Notes under the pieces: model-generated
Told to the model about the DNA's origin: nothing
Database searches by the model: none
The model's input: the letters and a program-made list of their open reading frames with translations, nothing else
Source: Gnetum montanum
Taxonomy: Eukaryota; Streptophyta; Gnetopsida; Gnetales; Gnetaceae
Assembly: GCA_015680685.1 (NCBI GenBank)
Contig: MNCI01004635.1
Coordinates: forward strand, 89,685 to 153,684
Direction: 5' to 3'
DNA length: 64,000 bases
Translations under genes and position numbers: made by a program
Part shown: positions 8,691 to 22,367 of the stretch, piece after piece
Numbering within the stretch: position 1 is the stretch's first letter
Layout: the number at the start of each line of letters is the position of its first letter

Positions 8691-11009
8691 TCATTGGCCT
8701 ACTATCCAAGTTAAAATCACAATATGCAAATTATAATAATGGCAGAGTTAGCTATCTTATCTTTACAACTAAATAAATCATTTAGAAGGCAAAACCAAAA
8801 GGGAAAGTTAATCTAAAGATTGAGTAGAAAAAAATTACAATTACTCCCGTAAGGGTTTTGGAATTAGACATCGAATAACTAAACAATCATGCACAGGGGT
8901 AGTTGCATCAAAAGAGTTAGCACTGAACATCCAAACATACTACATTATATATTAATCATTCATCAAATAAATCAAATATAATCAAAATATCTAAAGAAAT
9001 TTATCAACATCCCTATTTCCAAATATCATGGAAGTTAGCACTCACTCTCAGTTTTGAAATATTAAATTTTTGATGTGCAATTATTATATATAATAAGACT
9101 TTTTAATTGCCAAAACCAAAAAAAATGTTTCAACTAGACTTATTTATAGTTTTTTGAATCTAACATCAAGGTTAGCTAAAATACAACTGTAACTTTTATT
9201 GTACACTAGAGTGAGGAGCCCAAGGTCTCCAATGTTACCCCTCCATGAGACATTGTTTAACAGCCAACATGACATAGACTTTACTACTATAGATAACAAA
9301 GGGTTATAGTATAACTCAGGGTTCCCTTAAAATCAACTAGCCAACTCCCTTTGTGCTAGCTCCATGAACGAAACACTAAACTTACTTAATGATGCTTTAT
9401 ATAATAATAAAAGATTAGTAATAAATATTAAAAGAATCCAAAACCCAAGGTGATGGAAAAATGTGATCAAAATGCATAACCAAATCTAATCCAATTTTAT
9501 GCCAAAAAGCGACTACTAATTGAAATAGGGCTTTAAGTTAATACTAATGTGGTGTTTCAAGAGTTCAAGTAAAATACTACAAACTATGAAATCACTAAAT
9601 ACCAAATTATAAGGATCAAAAGGTCATTCTAAGTAATTACAAACATAAACAGATGATTAGTTGTTGCTTCCAACTTTCATCACTTTGGGAACCCCTAGAA
9701 ACTATGTTTTTGTTTGTCTATGCAAGTTTTGAAATTCAATAAAGATCAGGCCACTTTACAAAAGTTGTTTATTTTTGAATGTGCTTTAAGAATCTAACAT
9801 TGTAATTCATGGTGACTTGTGTCATGACTTTATGATGGAGCCATAACAAAGAGGTAAAGGTGCATCAAGGTTTGTGACATTTTTCTAAGCAAATTTTCCT
9901 TCTTCACCACTATTGTTCAAAGTTGTATCAAGTCTAAAAAACACAAATTATGATAGAACACCTTAGTTCTATATCCTAGAAATTTAACAAAGATAAAATG
10001 AAATCAAAGTAAATCCAAACATTGTAAAATCAAGATAAAACATCTAATTCATGATAAACTCAATATTATAATTTCAAATTTCAAAAACACAAATTAGTAA
10101 ATTAGATTTGCCAGAGAAAAATCCCTAAACCATTTCATTAAATAGTTGTCAAGAAAATCAAACCAAACCAAATTGAATTCATACGTAACCAAATATTCAA
10201 AAAACTCAAAAGATGAACATTGTAATAAATCTTTTCTTCTTGATTAGTAGTACTTCCATTAAAAATATTTACATGGCTAAAATCTCCCAAATAGACTTCA
10301 AACCCTAGGAAAAGTCAAAGGTCAATAAGTAAATCCAAGAAATACTTAGAACAAGGTCTGAAAAGGAAGCACTTACTAAAGGTTTTGATTAATAATGTAG
10401 GTTGAGTTCTAGCTTCTCTGCTATCTAACAAGATCCATCTCTTTGGCTTTATTTCCTATATGTTAGCAATGCAAATGAATCAATTCTAATAAAAGGGTTT
10501 CTAGGCATTTATACTCAAAAGGACATGGTAAGGTTTAGTAAAAAGTGTAAATTCTATTGGGAAAGTAAAACTAAAATGTAAATACAATTAAATTGGAATT
10601 TTAAAAATAATATCATGACATGGGATCATACCTAGTGATGATCTAATAAGGTAGCCCCTAGGGGTTAACTAATAGCTATGTCTACCCCTAATTTTGCCAA
10701 TGCCAAATTTTTTCATTGTTGCCATTTTTATATTTAATGTCCAAGAAGTTAGAAATTAAAGTTGTATACCAATGATAAAAGATAAAAGTTAATGATACAA
10801 TAGAAAATAACAAAGAAAAGGGGATAAAAGTCACATTAGCAAGGGGCCAAGACTCTCTTCCCTACTATAAATAGAGGTTAGGAGTGAGAGTGAAGAGAGT
10901 GAGGGAGTGTTGTGTGAGTAGCCATGAGTGTTGTAATTGTTTTTTCTTCTCTCTTACTCTATCAATCCATTGAAGAATTTTCTTCATTATAATCATTGAC
11001 GTTTCTCAA
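8691..11009. other. AT-rich non-coding stretch
   Basis: I see no long open frame, RNA gene or recognised element here. Near the right end, CTATAAATAGAGG (about 10864-10876) followed by a GTGAGAGTGAAGAGAGTGAG purine-rich stretch resembles the promoter and start of an LTR; element D is inserted just after it. Confidence 0.5.
10864..10876 (+). promoter_or_regulatory. TATA-like box, possibly of an older LTR
   Basis: CTATAAATAGAGG is followed by a GA-rich leader-like run to about 10910. No partner LTR is seen, so this is a guess from composition. Confidence 0.3.
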
Positions 11010-11801
11010 TGATGGGACGCGATATTGCATCTTTCCCATGATATCGCGTACGCGATATTGTAGTCTGCTGCCATTTATATAAATAAGAAGTGGCTCTCCC
11101 TTGTTTCTGACTCTAGATCTAGACCCTTAGCAAAACTTTGGTAGTTTTACCTCTCCAGAGATAGAATAATTTCCATGTGTCCGCAGTAGGAGCTCCAAAG
11201 TGAATGGATCTTTATTTGAGCAACTATTGTACCTGAGCACAAGTTTGTGTACGGCAATAAATATGAACTGTTGGATAAACCTTGCAGTGCATGGACTAAG
11301 CTAAATAGGACTTTAATTATTGTTATTTATTGTTCATCGTTTAAATGCTTTATTAGTTAATTAATCTCTCTCAACCCTCAACACTCCTAAGTGCATTTAG
11401 TACGACTGCTTTGAGCACGTGCGTTACGCTTGGTAATCCCAGCAACAAATAGCATTTGGTAATCCCAGAAGGTTGCATCGGCTCAGGGTGTGAATGGCAA
11501 GTGGGAACGGATACTGATGCTAGGAATTAGAACTTAGTTAGTCAAAGTTAGTTACTTAGTTTCTTCACCCTTTACCTCATTAGCATAGTTGATAAAACAT
11601 AAAAGACATAAAAATCACATACCTCAGACTTACTTAACCATACAACCGTGACAAATACAAGTAAGTCTAGGAAGACAACGAACGATTAACCTTAGGTGTT
11701 CCATAAGGCGTGTAGGCACTTAGTTTGTGGAGTTCAACCGGATCGTATGTGTAATGCTCGTATTTGTATGGTTGAGTGTAGGGGTACCTCGCCACTCATC
11801 A
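11010..11801 (+). repeat. 5' LTR of element D
   Basis: It is 792 bp with TG...CA ends. U3 carries the GATATCGCGTACGCGATAT palindromic region (about 11040-11060); a TATA-like TTATATAAATAAG lies at about 11074-11086; an AATAAA-like signal lies at 11254-11259. Two TTGGTAATCCCAG copies about 30 bp apart (about 11430-11470) lie in the R/U5 part. Confidence 0.9.
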
Positions 11802-11802
11802 T

Positions 11803-11821
11803 TAGCACCATTTTCGGGGAC
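11803..11821 (+). other. Primer binding site, tRNA-Asp type (element D)
   Basis: TAGCACCATTTTCGGGGAC directly after the LTR is a decayed form of TGGCGCCGTTGCCGGGGA, the tRNA-Asp site typical of the Athila lineage. Confidence 0.65.
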
Positions 11822-11946
11822 TAAGTTGTTTGTGCGCTAAGTAGAACATAGGAAATCATCCACATCATTGGGAAGCTTAAACGAATCCTTAGGATTAATC
11901 AGAAGAAATTTTAACAACAATCAATTAGCACACCGACAAAATAACA

Positions 11947-13909
11947 ATGTCTTCTTCTTCTTATAAAAGCACTTCACCACCTAGGGATCACACAAGAGAC
12001 AGTCGGTGGTCTAACACACATAACCCGGATCCACCAGTTCCTCAAGAGTATCGGGTAGTGTATACTCATCACGATGAGTATATACCTGATTTTACCTTTA
12101 TCCTCCATCAGGATGAACAACTGCGTTGGCTAGACTTGCAAGGTAACATAGTGTTACCCTCAGATTGAGCAGTCCCTAACATGCTCCTTCATGCTCTTGC
12201 ATAGATAGACATGACACAGCTATACGCTGAATACATTGCAGATGATTATGAAACAAGGGACTACCATCCCACAGAGGCGCAACGTCAACGGGACTTGCGG
12301 CAAGAGAGTCGCCACACATCGTTGAAGGGCAAAGGCCCCCGTAATGCTTCACCTGTCATAAGAGAAATTAAGGGTGGTGAACCTATCTCAATAGGTTCTC
12401 CACAAAATGATGTTCCCCCTCCTCACCATGGTGAGGAGGTAGGATATCAGAACCTACATTCTACGATTGACAACCCTGGTTTTGATGCCCATGAACACCA
12501 AGTGTTCACTGAGGGAACAAAAACACATGATAAGGATGGGCATTCAGATCGTTATCATGACCAGGGCCGTAGCCATTGAAGAGAAGGTAAGAAACATCGT
12601 CATGGCAATGGTTCCCCTTCTTCTTCCCCTTCATCATATCATTCACCCTTTCCTTCCACATCAGGACGTAGTCACAAAGAGCACAATGGTGAGGATAAGG
12701 GTAAGCGAAATGAGAGAGCTTGACAAGAGAGTCGAGAGTGAGGACAAGGGCATTCTAGAGAGTCTAGGCATGGAAGAAGGGAAAGTAGGGAACCATGTAG
12801 GCATCATAGACGTCATGAGAGAGATGATCATGATGAGCCCCTACTTGCCACCTGAAGTATGTTAGACATTACGGAGGCTGTGAGGATACCTACAAGGCAC
12901 CAAAAAGATAGTCGGATCAAGAGAATAGACATGAATAATATCCCACGATTTGAAGAGGGATACAATGCTAATCCACAAAACCACTTACAGGAATTCCACG
13001 ATGCCTATGCCTTGCAGAATATTGAAAAAAAGTGGCAGAAGTTAAAGTTGTTCCCTAGGACACTCATAAAAGAAGTGGAAAGTTGGTATCGGTCTTTAGA
13101 GCCAGAAACCATTAGGAGGTGGAGTACGATGTTAGAACTGTTCAACGATAAATACCAAATGTACTCCAGAGTGTCCAACTTAAGTAAGTAGATCTAAGGA
13201 TGGAAGCAGGGTACTCACAAACCCTTGGATGCTGCCATGGGCTGATATTATGCATTGCTACATCGTTGCCTGGGCCATGGTTATGCAAAACGGGATTAAC
13301 TCCACCACCTCGTAGATGGGCTAAGACACGAAACTAGGAGAACCCTTGGGACATATGCCCAAGGGAGATTATCTAAACTTAGATTCCATGAAATTCATCG
13401 ATTGTTGCAGCAAGTAGCTAAAGAAGAAGGGGAGCTATAGAAAAGAGAAAGTGCGGAAGAATATAACCGCGATCCTTCCCTCCGAAAGAAGGGAGTAAGA
13501 TTCTGTGAGGAAGAGGATGAGTCACCACTTGAAGAGTTGGTGAAGAACCGAAGTGTCGGCTAAGGTAGATCAAATGTGGGAATCCTTAGACAGTAGATTC
13601 GAAACCATTCTCAAAATTGTAGAAGAGTCTAAGGAGCGAAGGAGTGACCATGATAAGAGAAAGAGGAGAGATTCAGACCATGTACATGACAAGGGTAAGG
13701 GAAAAATGACTATTGCCGATGAGGTTGTGGATTCTGACACAGAAAATGATGGTGGATGTGAGATCTGCCAATATGACCATCCTAAGGAATGTTGCCCAAT
13801 AATCTCACATCTACAAGAGTCTGGGGTGTATGCACTCAACCCAAGACTTAATAGACAACAAGCACCTCAAAGGTTACCTTATCCCCAAGGTAGTTTCACC
13901 AACCATTAA
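11947..13909 (+). pseudogene. Athila-type gag (element D)
   Basis: The coding is spread over at least four frames. 11947-12168 begins MSSSSYKSTSPPRDHTR. 12211-12579 is a charged His/Asp/Arg-rich segment. 12859-13191 is the gag core (NNIPRFEEGYNANPQ, EKKWQKLKLFPR, EVESWYRSLE, the usual W-Y after the helical core). 13553-13909 is a basic linker with a zinc-finger-like CEICQYDHPKECC. The N-terminal and core parts are shared with element B. This order fits plant Ty3/gypsy gag. Frameshifts and stops (for example near 12169, 12580 and 13192) break it. It would form the particle shell; the zinc finger would bind RNA. Confidence 0.8.
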
Positions 13910-14373
13910 CATATTATCCAAGTGGAACTCCCCCACAGCCTATCAGGCAACATTCGCAGTGGAAACACCCACAATCATGGGGGATGGCACCGCCTAGACA
14001 ACAATACCCTTACCGACAACCAGACCCTTATGGCTATTACATGTAGCATCCGGTTTCTCCAAGTGACTCTATGGGTCACGCAACCCCACAACATCACTAC
14101 CAAGTTTGGGAGTATTTCAGGACTCCTTCTCGTATGGAAGATGCACCACATGCATACCATCCTACGAATTCATTCGCCACTCTTACATCAGTAGTTCCAC
14201 TACCACCCGCCCCAAAAATGCAAGGGGAACTCCCCACTCAACTGTAGCAACGTAATGCTACGAGAGCTGTAAACCTTCATCTCGCTGCTGGTTCTAACAA
14301 CTGTAGGAAGAGAAGACCTTTCTTCAGATCTAGAAGCCCAAACAAGCTCTCACAATCACAAGCGGTTGAGTCT

Positions 14374-15036
14374 ATGACCACTCCTCCAACAAATAAGGCT
14401 TCGAAGCTCCCTTCAAACCAACAAGAGAGCTCAACGCACATGGTTATGTTAACACATACCGTTACTGACTGGATCAAGGTGGACCACCTTCCCAAGAAAT
14501 TCTCTGATCTTGGAAGCCTCCTAATTTATCTCCAAGTCGCTGGGAATGAACCTCATAAGGCTCTTCTTGACTCAGGTTCTGGAGTCAACCTAATCTCACG
14601 AGAAATGTATAAAGCCTGGAACCTGCCTCCACTCAAGAAAAGCAATATTCAACTAGAGTTGGCTGACTAGTCCATCACTATTCCCTTGGGATTGGTGGAG
14701 GACATAATTACCACTATGTGTGGTTGGTCATACCTAACTGATTTCTTGGTGATAGAAGTCAACAGTAGCAAAGGGGACTTCCCAATTATAATGGGAAGGG
14801 CATGGCTCATCACCATCAATGCATGCCTAGGAATCTACGATGTTTCCTTGGAAATATCTAAGGAAAAAATTTATGGAAAGATCGAGAAGAAGAAAGTTCC
14901 ATGCATCACATACAATGACTCAGAGGGTGATGACATGGAGGAATGCTCAGCATTTCCTGCATGCAACCGGTGTGCCCAAGAAGTCAACATACAAAAGTGC
15001 CTGTATGTAGCAACCACACAACAAGAGAACACCTAG
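14374..15036 (+). pseudogene. Athila-type aspartic protease (element D)
   Basis: 14374-14670 contains the active-site segment ALLDSGSGVNLISREMY (D-S-G intact) and IQLELAD. After a single stop the frame continues at 14686 with GLVEDIITTMCG, LTDFLVIEVN, then DFPIIMGRAWLITINA. The motif series LAD-x-S-I-x-x-P-x-G-x-x-E-D, then DFxVxx, then PIIxGRxxL is characteristic of the Athila lineage. It would process the gag polyprotein. The gene ends here and no RT follows. Confidence 0.8.
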
Positions 15037-17188
15037 TGGTTGATAGTTGATCAAGAAAGCATCCCACCAACATGCATGAAATGAACTGGGGGAAAAAATC
15101 ATGCCCACAATGAAGGCATAGATATATTGGAGTATGAGCATTACTGACTTCCATCCCTTTACCTAAAAACATCAATCGGGAGGAGTTGGACACTTCTAAA
15201 AAATTTAAATAGGCATTCATTATTTCAGATCTCTCCCTTTCCATTTAGTCATGGGGGAGATGGCCACCTATGCTGATCATTCAGGGTCCTCAGTTCTTTT
15301 TAAGTTTTTGTTTTACACATTTTTTTACACGTTTTTGTTTTGCACATTTTTGTTTTACAAATTTCTTTAACTTTTCTTATTTTTGTTTTACAAAATCGTT
15401 TATACCTTTTTCATTTCTTTGTGTGTGTGTGTGTGTGTATGTGTGTGTTATCCTTTTTATGAAAGTTTGTCATTTAATAAGTGCTATTAATGATGGTATG
15501 AACTGTTTCTATTGATTGCTAATGTTTGGCTTTTACCTTTAAGATTATGATGTTGATACTAAGGTATGGTTCTTTTGATATAGTAGGAAATGAGTTCGCT
15601 TCACCCATCATCCATAAATTTCTATGGTCTCTCTCAGCTTGGAAATGTACAGTCCCTTTCTCAATAATAAGAACTATCAATGAATCGGTGACTGGGTATT
15701 TCTCAAACTGAGGAAGGACTCAAGGATTGAAAAGGGTGTGACCTCAAGGGAACTTGATGCATTTGTGTTGGCCATTCCCTTGGGTGCTTGGATGTTTTCT
15801 TCTTGAGTTTTCTTACCGCTTCGACATTACCCAATTATCGGGAAGCTGAGCTAATAAAAATAACAGAGTCTTTGCATGGTGTGGTTCTCACGCATAAACA
15901 CATAAAAAAAATAGTGAGAATTCAAAGCAAACCCCTTAGACAGAATAATGATTTGGGCTACAAACATTGGTTATGGAACTCAAAATAAAAATTTTCCCTC
16001 TAACTAAGGCCCTTCCTCACTTCCTATCTCATCTTTCTCTTCATCGGAATGTTGGTGACTCTTTGGTGGAGATATTCTTGTTACTTCAAGAGGATGGGTC
16101 AGTCGAATGTATTAATGCAAAGTCATTGGATGTGGTTTGTTGAGGCTGAACTTGGAATGGGATTTGCTAAGTTACATTAACCATGAAATACACAAGGGGC
16201 TGTACACCACCTTGTTCTTGAGATTCCATTCCATTCTCTTCTTTCCATCATTCTTCCTCCATTGATCACCTCATTGCTGATTTTATCATTAGTGTATATT
16301 TTGGTTAATGCATCGTTTTCTTTTCGGTAAATTCTTGTGGTTAAGACTTTAAATCTTGTTTCCATATGACATTCATAGAGCCTACAGACTCTTCGAATGT
16401 GGGTTTGTCAGGGCATTAAGGGCATGAGCCTTCTTTGGGGAGGACCCACTGGCATTCCTATTTGGTACACCAATTAAATTCTTTTCCTTAACATTTTTGC
16501 AATCCACTCTATTTTGTTCGTTTCCATCTTGACATCCATTTCATCGACATTATAGTTGTCTCTTTTTTTCCATCTTTCTTGTTCTTTATTCTTTCTCCAT
16601 TCTATCACTATCGGAGGTTTGCTCTTAGTCATGGGGGTTCGGACCCAATTTTTTCAATTTTCCTACTAACCCCTACACCTCCAGTAGTCACCATGAATAT
16701 ATCTCCAGACCCGTATCAACCATACCACAACTCAGCCAATGGACCTTTCACTGAAGCAAGGTATCCACTACATTGTGATTTATTTACCCTTGCTAATATA
16801 AAGACTGTGTTGTGTGTGCAGATGACAATCATACAACAACAAATTGGATCTGGAGGGAACACTTGGAATGGATTGGTACTAAAGAAGCTATGCAAGGAAC
16901 GAGATGGATGGCGCGCTTATGGATAGACAACGAAAGGCGCAATCTTGGTGTTGGCAGTAGCAGACTTCTTTTATCTCTCTCTCTCTCAGCTACCAAAGAA
17001 GGCCTAATGTCAAATGTATAAAGTGTTCACTCTTGTTGTCGTGAACACCAGCTTTGTCATGTTTTGTAATGATGATCCGTTCACATGTTGTCCCATTCAC
17101 CATTAGTTCCATTCAAGTTAATAATCCGATACCTTCCCAATATTTTGTAAGGAACTCAAGGACAAGTTTTTATTCAATCATGGGGGTA
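15037..17188 (+). other. 3' non-coding part of element D, no pol
   Basis: Between protease and the 3' LTR I find no RT, RNase H or integrase motifs in any frame. There is a (GT)n run at about 15421-15447. Three CATGGGGG purine-rich tracts occur, at about 15250, 16630 and 17180; the last abuts the 3' LTR. A 115-codon open frame at 16579-16926 has no recognised motif. Confidence 0.6.
17177..17188 (+). other. Polypurine tract of element D
   Basis: TCATGGGGGTA lies immediately 5' of the 3' LTR, where plus-strand priming occurs in LTR elements. Two more CATGGGGG tracts lie upstream at about 15250 and 16630. Confidence 0.6.
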
Positions 17189-18011
17189 TGATGGGACATG
17201 ATATCGCATGGGCCACGATATCGCGTCCTCACTACGATATTGCATACATGATGTATCGTACGCGATATCGCAATTCGTCGCCATTTCTATAAATAAGAAG
17301 AGGCTCTCCCTTGTTTCTCACTCTAAATCTAGACCCTTAGCGAAACTCTGGTAGTTTTACCTCTCCAGAGATAGAATAATTTCCATGTGCCCGCAGTAGG
17401 AGCTCCAAAGTGAATGGATCTTTATTTGAGCAAATATTGTACCTGAGCAGAAGTTTGTTTACGATAATAAAGATGAACTGTTGGATAAACCTTGCAGTGC
17501 ATGGACTAAGCTAAATAGGACTTTAATTATTGTTATTTATTGTTCATCATTTAAATGATTTATTAGTTAATTAATCTCTCTCAACCCTCAACACTCCTAA
17601 GTGCATTTAGTACGACTGCTTCAAGCACGTGCGTTATGCTTGGTAATCCCAGCAACGAATAGCGTTTGGTAATCCCAGAAGGTTGCATCGGCTCAGGGTG
17701 TGAACAAAAAGTGGGAATAGATACTGATGTTAGGCATTAGAACTTAGTTAGTTAAAGTTACTTACTTAGTTTCTTCACCCTTTACCTCATTAGCATAGGT
17801 GATAAAACATAAAAGACATAAAAATCACATACCTCAGACTTACTTAACCATACAACCGTGACAAATACAAGTAAGTCTAGGAAGACAATGAAAGATTAGC
17901 CTTAGGTTTTCCATAAGGTGTGTAGGCACTTAGTCTGCAGAGTTCGACTGGATCGCGTGTGTAATGCTCGTATTCGTATGGTTGAGTGTAGGGGTACCTC
18001 GCCACTCATCA
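17189..18011 (+). repeat. 3' LTR of element D
   Basis: It is 823 bp with TGATGGGAC...ACTCATCA ends. U3 is longer than in the 5' LTR because of extra GATATCGC-type units (about 17200-17275). Confidence 0.9.
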
Positions 18012-20040
18012 CTCAAGAAGTTTAGAATTTCTAGTAATAAAGAGGCATGAATTCTCAAGCTTTTTAAAGCATTTTTATATCTATTATTCTCCATTCATGT
18101 TTCATAAATCTTTGAAGCTTTTTCATTTTTATAAGCCCTCCATATTAATTCCAAATATAGAATCTCTCACAATCATTGACAAATCTTCAAACAATGATTT
18201 CACAATCTCATAATTTATAAATTTCTCATAAATTCTCAATCTTACAATTCTCACATCTCACAATATGCATGAGTTCATCAAATAATTTATGAAATCAAGC
18301 TTCAAATGAAGAAGAAGAAGAAGAAAAAAAGAAGAAGATTAATAATGTTTGATCTTATTTTATTTCATTTCAAGTCAATTTTGATGCTTTCATTATCATC
18401 TTGATTCATTTTCATCATATACATGAATATTTCAATTCTTGAAAACCATTTCTTAGTCATTATAAAGATCAAAAATCTTTTAGCATTAGATCTTACATAA
18501 AATGATGCAATTTCTTGATTGTCAAATTGTCATTTTTTGGTCAAAGTTTAAGTTTATTCTTTATTTTACTTCTTTTATCTCAAATTTGCATCAAATTAGT
18601 TATTCTTCACTAGATCTATGTTCTTTGAAGAAAAAAAGATGAGAATTCATTTAGATTGGGTGTTCAAAAAATTTAAGTTTCCACTAATTAATTTGCATTG
18701 ATTTTTGGTGACTAGTCATTATATGCTCATTTTTTACCCAAGGCACATCGATTTTCTTAGCGCTTGAGTGATTAAAATTGATATAGTACAACATCATGGA
18801 TTTTCATTGCTCTAGTGATAAGAATTGAAGTGATAGAGATTAATATCATATTGATTCTCATAGATTGAAGAGGCTTTTTGTTGATAATCCTAAAATCTAA
18901 AGGTTTTGAAGCATTTTGTTGTAGATCTTATCCATAATGTCTAATAATATTAGAAATGAACTATATCACTTGATCGCAATTCAAGTGACAACAATAAGCA
19001 TGCTATAAGTCCAAACCAAATTTTCATGTTTTCGCTTACTTTTGACAAATTTTAACAAAGGTTGTAAGGTCCAAGCATATCTAACTAAGGTAATATCACA
19101 TGTTGCTATCTAAAAGAACATAAAATAAAATCAATTAAAATACAAAAAATATATTTAAATAATTTATTTTTAAACAATCATATGGAAAATCAAACATAAA
19201 ACCACCAAGCATATCATAAGCCCAATGTAGCGCCTCATGTTCTAATGATCCATATAGTACCTAATACTTGGTTACTCAAAACTCCAACAAAGGGGTTAGT
19301 TCACATATGCTTAATTTAAAAAAATGAGTAATTAAAATAAATACTTTAAAATACCAAAGACACATATTAAGGTAGTTATAAGGAACATAACTTAACCAAA
19401 GGATAGTATAAGCTTATGAATCTAGCAAAGAGGTACTAAACATAAGGCATTGGCTTAATAAATAATCCATCAAGAGTGTAAATCACAAAAATACTAAGGG
19501 GAAAGGGTATTTAAGGTTTGGGTGCTATAGATTATTTTATATTATTTGCTATATGATAGTAGTATAGTATAGTATCCTCTAGATAGCTATGTTGGGATTC
19601 AAACCTTAAACCTTATACAACTTATGACTTTTATATAGCTTGCACATTAGTGCTTAAAACCTTAGGAATTGTTTATTTTTAGAAATAAAATATATATGTT
19701 TCTAATTGTTTCTATTACCCTTTGATTTTCTGTTTATTCTTCAAGTTTCAAGTTTGATTCCTAGTATTTCAATTCCCTTGGATTGTTGTTTGACATTTAT
19801 TTTTATTTATCATAACCTTTTATTTTATATTTATAAAATGTTATTAAATAACTTTTCCTTTTTCACATTTGGGTTACATATTACATAGTTTTATGAAATT
19901 AGTAGCTCATTATTGAATAGATAGCTTAGATGATTATTGAGTATGCTAGAGGTTGATATCTATGTGGGTGATAGCTATCTTCCAAAATATCAATTTTTAA
20001 AAAAGACCTCATAACCTACCCACCTACGTGGCATATAAAA
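18012..20040. other. AT-rich non-coding stretch
   Basis: I recognise no gene or element. There is a (GAA)n-like run at about 18308-18340. A possible tRNA-like fragment lies at about 19585-19665 on the minus strand (box B-like GGTTTGAATCC), too weak to call a SINE. Confidence 0.5.
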
Positions 20041-22077
20041 ACCAACACACATTGAAGGACAAGGAGAAGGTAAGGTAAAACCATGTAGCCAAGGCCACTA
20101 TGACAAAGACAACAAGATCACCCAAGGGCCCAAAACAAATCAATCAAAGGCTCCCATCACACCTAAGAAATCATCAACATCTAGGGACTCTACACTAAAT
20201 AACATAAGGCCTATCTTTGAAAGGAAAGATTGGTTAAAGTACACTAGGTTACCCATGAAACTGTTTGAACTCCTTAATCAATTTCTTATGAGTGTAAAAA
20301 TTCAATACAAATAAATGATAGAAAATGCCCACAAGAGGCATGATTGGTTATGTGAGATTTAAAAGAACCCCACTTTGGCAACCAAGGATGACCCACCTAT
20401 ACCAAAGTACTTTAAAATCAACCAAATTTTCACCTATCATCAATTGCTAGGTCATGATATCGACTTTTGCCTAGCCCTAAAGAATGACTTGGAAAAGATG
20501 ATAGATAACGGAGAGATGGTGCTCGATGCCTCTAATCAGGTTAGGTCTCAAAAATGATCCATGTAGGTCTACAAGAACCTATTGAATGCCAACAATAGTT
20601 CATACACCATAGTAGCATTTAACATGAGTAACAACCTAAGACTTGCATGGAAGCCGTTCATGATTTGGGTATCTGCTCGCAACAAAAAGATCCTTCAACT
20701 TCATCTAGTTCAAAGATCGCTTTTATTGTAAGGACATCATCACCAACACCTCTCAAGGAATTATTTGTGATTAGAGTGGCCTCACCCACTACAATCAAAC
20801 CCACAACCACAACTGAACAACACCCTCTCATGGTGACCAACACAATGACTTCTTCTTAGTCCAATAATAATAAGAAATCATTGAGTAATAAAGTAAGAAG
20901 TCTAGGCTAAAGCCTAAGAACAAAGATAGCAAGCAGGCCAAGGCACAAGCCCACCAAAGCCCACTTTTATTTCATCCATCCCCATGAGATTTGATGCTAT
21001 GTTGGCTTCAACCAGTCAATCAAGGAAGGACTCCAAGGCATAAGGGAAGGGGAAAGAAGCCAAACCAAAACTACTAAAACATGAAGTTCACATCCTAGAC
21101 CACATGCAAAAAGTCAAGATCAATAAGAATGAGAAGCTAACAACTAAGGAAAAAGGTATCCAAAATCCTATGGAATAGGTTAAGTAGTCTCTACAATAAA
21201 AGAAAACTTCCTTAGCCTGTATGACCTGGCAATGAATTCTACTTCTCATCGTGATGTTCTGGTAAAAATGTTGACCTCAATTCCTATTAGCAAGGACATC
21301 CTTGCTAGTGTAGAGCACATCCACACAATGATGGTACCATCTTAACCTAGGGAAGAAACAAAGTCAACAACACTAGTGTTTCATGATAGCAACGTCAAAA
21401 CCAACCCTTAGGATGGTGAGATAATGAAGGACCCTCTTTTCATAAGAATACTAGTGGGACAATACAAGATACATAGGATGCATGTTGATGATGGAACATT
21501 CACCAATGTTATACCTTACATCATTGTTGAACATTTGGGTTTGACAAAACACATGCAACATACCTCTACTTTTGTTCTCAAATTCTTTAATGGATGTCAA
21601 GTCATAGTAAAAGGTTTAATCTCCTTGGACATCATAGTAAGGGAAAATTTTGACATAATAGCCAATTTCATAGTGGTGGAAGAGACACCAAGATTGAATC
21701 TCATCATGGGAAGGCCTTGGCAAGCTCAATTATGAGCTATTTCCTCACCCATCCACCAATAAATTCATTTGCCTTATGAGGGAGGTGAAATAATTATTCA
21801 TGGCAACCGTGTAGTTCCCTTGATAGCCAACCATGTTGACATAGAGTAAGGGTCCAAAGTGGAGTTTTAGGAAGAAACTCCTATTTTCAATAACAAAGTT
21901 AAGAATCTTGTTAGAGTAGAAGAAGCAAAAACTGACAACAATGAAATCATGGATGCACCATGGGAAGAGCTCCACTGCAACATGGTTAGCAAGGGAAATG
22001 GAGAATACAAGATTGTGCAATGTAGACCAAAAACGTTTCCTAATATTTCAAATATTAGGAAACACTTGCACAATTGA
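20041..22077 (+). pseudogene. Tat/Ogre-type gag C-terminus and protease (element R3)
   Basis: 20190-20560 gives FERKDWLKYTRLP and then YHQLLGHDIDFC, the CxxHx4Hx4C-like gag finger seen in R1 and R2 (first Cys changed here). 21205-21735 gives the SLYDLAMNSTSHRDV linker, then the protease LVGQYKIHRMHVDDGTFTNV and NLIMGRPWQAQL. The active-site triad position reads D-D-G. The frame ends at a TGA at 22075, in the same place as the R2 stop. The N-terminal two thirds of gag are not recognisable. It is more AT-rich than R1 and R2, so this is the oldest copy. Confidence 0.75.
22035..22063 (+). other. Perfect hairpin before the gag-pro stop (R3)
   Basis: GTTTCCTAATATTT and AAATATTAGGAAAC are exact reverse complements with a one-base centre, 12 bases before the TGA. 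The homologous position in R2 is also a perfect stem with different bases. Confidence 0.8.
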
Positions 22078-22367
22078 CATATCTTTCATATTCTCTTACT
22101 CCTATACCAATAATCAAGTAGCCTTCTCTTTTGTTTTCATAGCCTTGTTTAACCTTTATTAACATATATTATTTTTTTCCATTACTTTAGTTTACCTTCT
22201 TTTAGCTTTATTTCACATATAGCCCATGGTTTATCCTTATGTATAGTTTACCTTTTTATGACTTGTTTATTCTTAAACATAAAACATTAAAAGATTCCAT
22301 AAAAATTTTAAAAATTGAAAAACCTATAAAATTTTTAAAACATAAAACTTATAAAAAATATTTCCTT

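Larger units (their letters stand above)
11010..18011 (+). mobile_element. Complete non-autonomous Athila-type LTR retrotransposon D
   Basis: It is bounded by LTRs starting TGATGGGAC and ending ACTCATCA, and by a perfect 5-bp target duplication CTCAA at 11005-11009 and 18012-18016. The internal part (11802-17188) has a tRNA-Asp-type primer site, gag and an Athila-like protease. The 2.15 kb after protease holds no RT, RNase H or integrase. It therefore needed pol from a helper element. The LTRs are similar over most of their length but differ by many substitutions and a U3 insertion, so the insertion is not recent. Confidence 0.9.

Noticed and set aside
16579-16926. 115-codon frame in the D 3' region, with a possible 60-bp intron at 16762-16821
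   Set aside because: Joining the exons gives an immediate stop and no motif is recognised; there is no second copy to test it.
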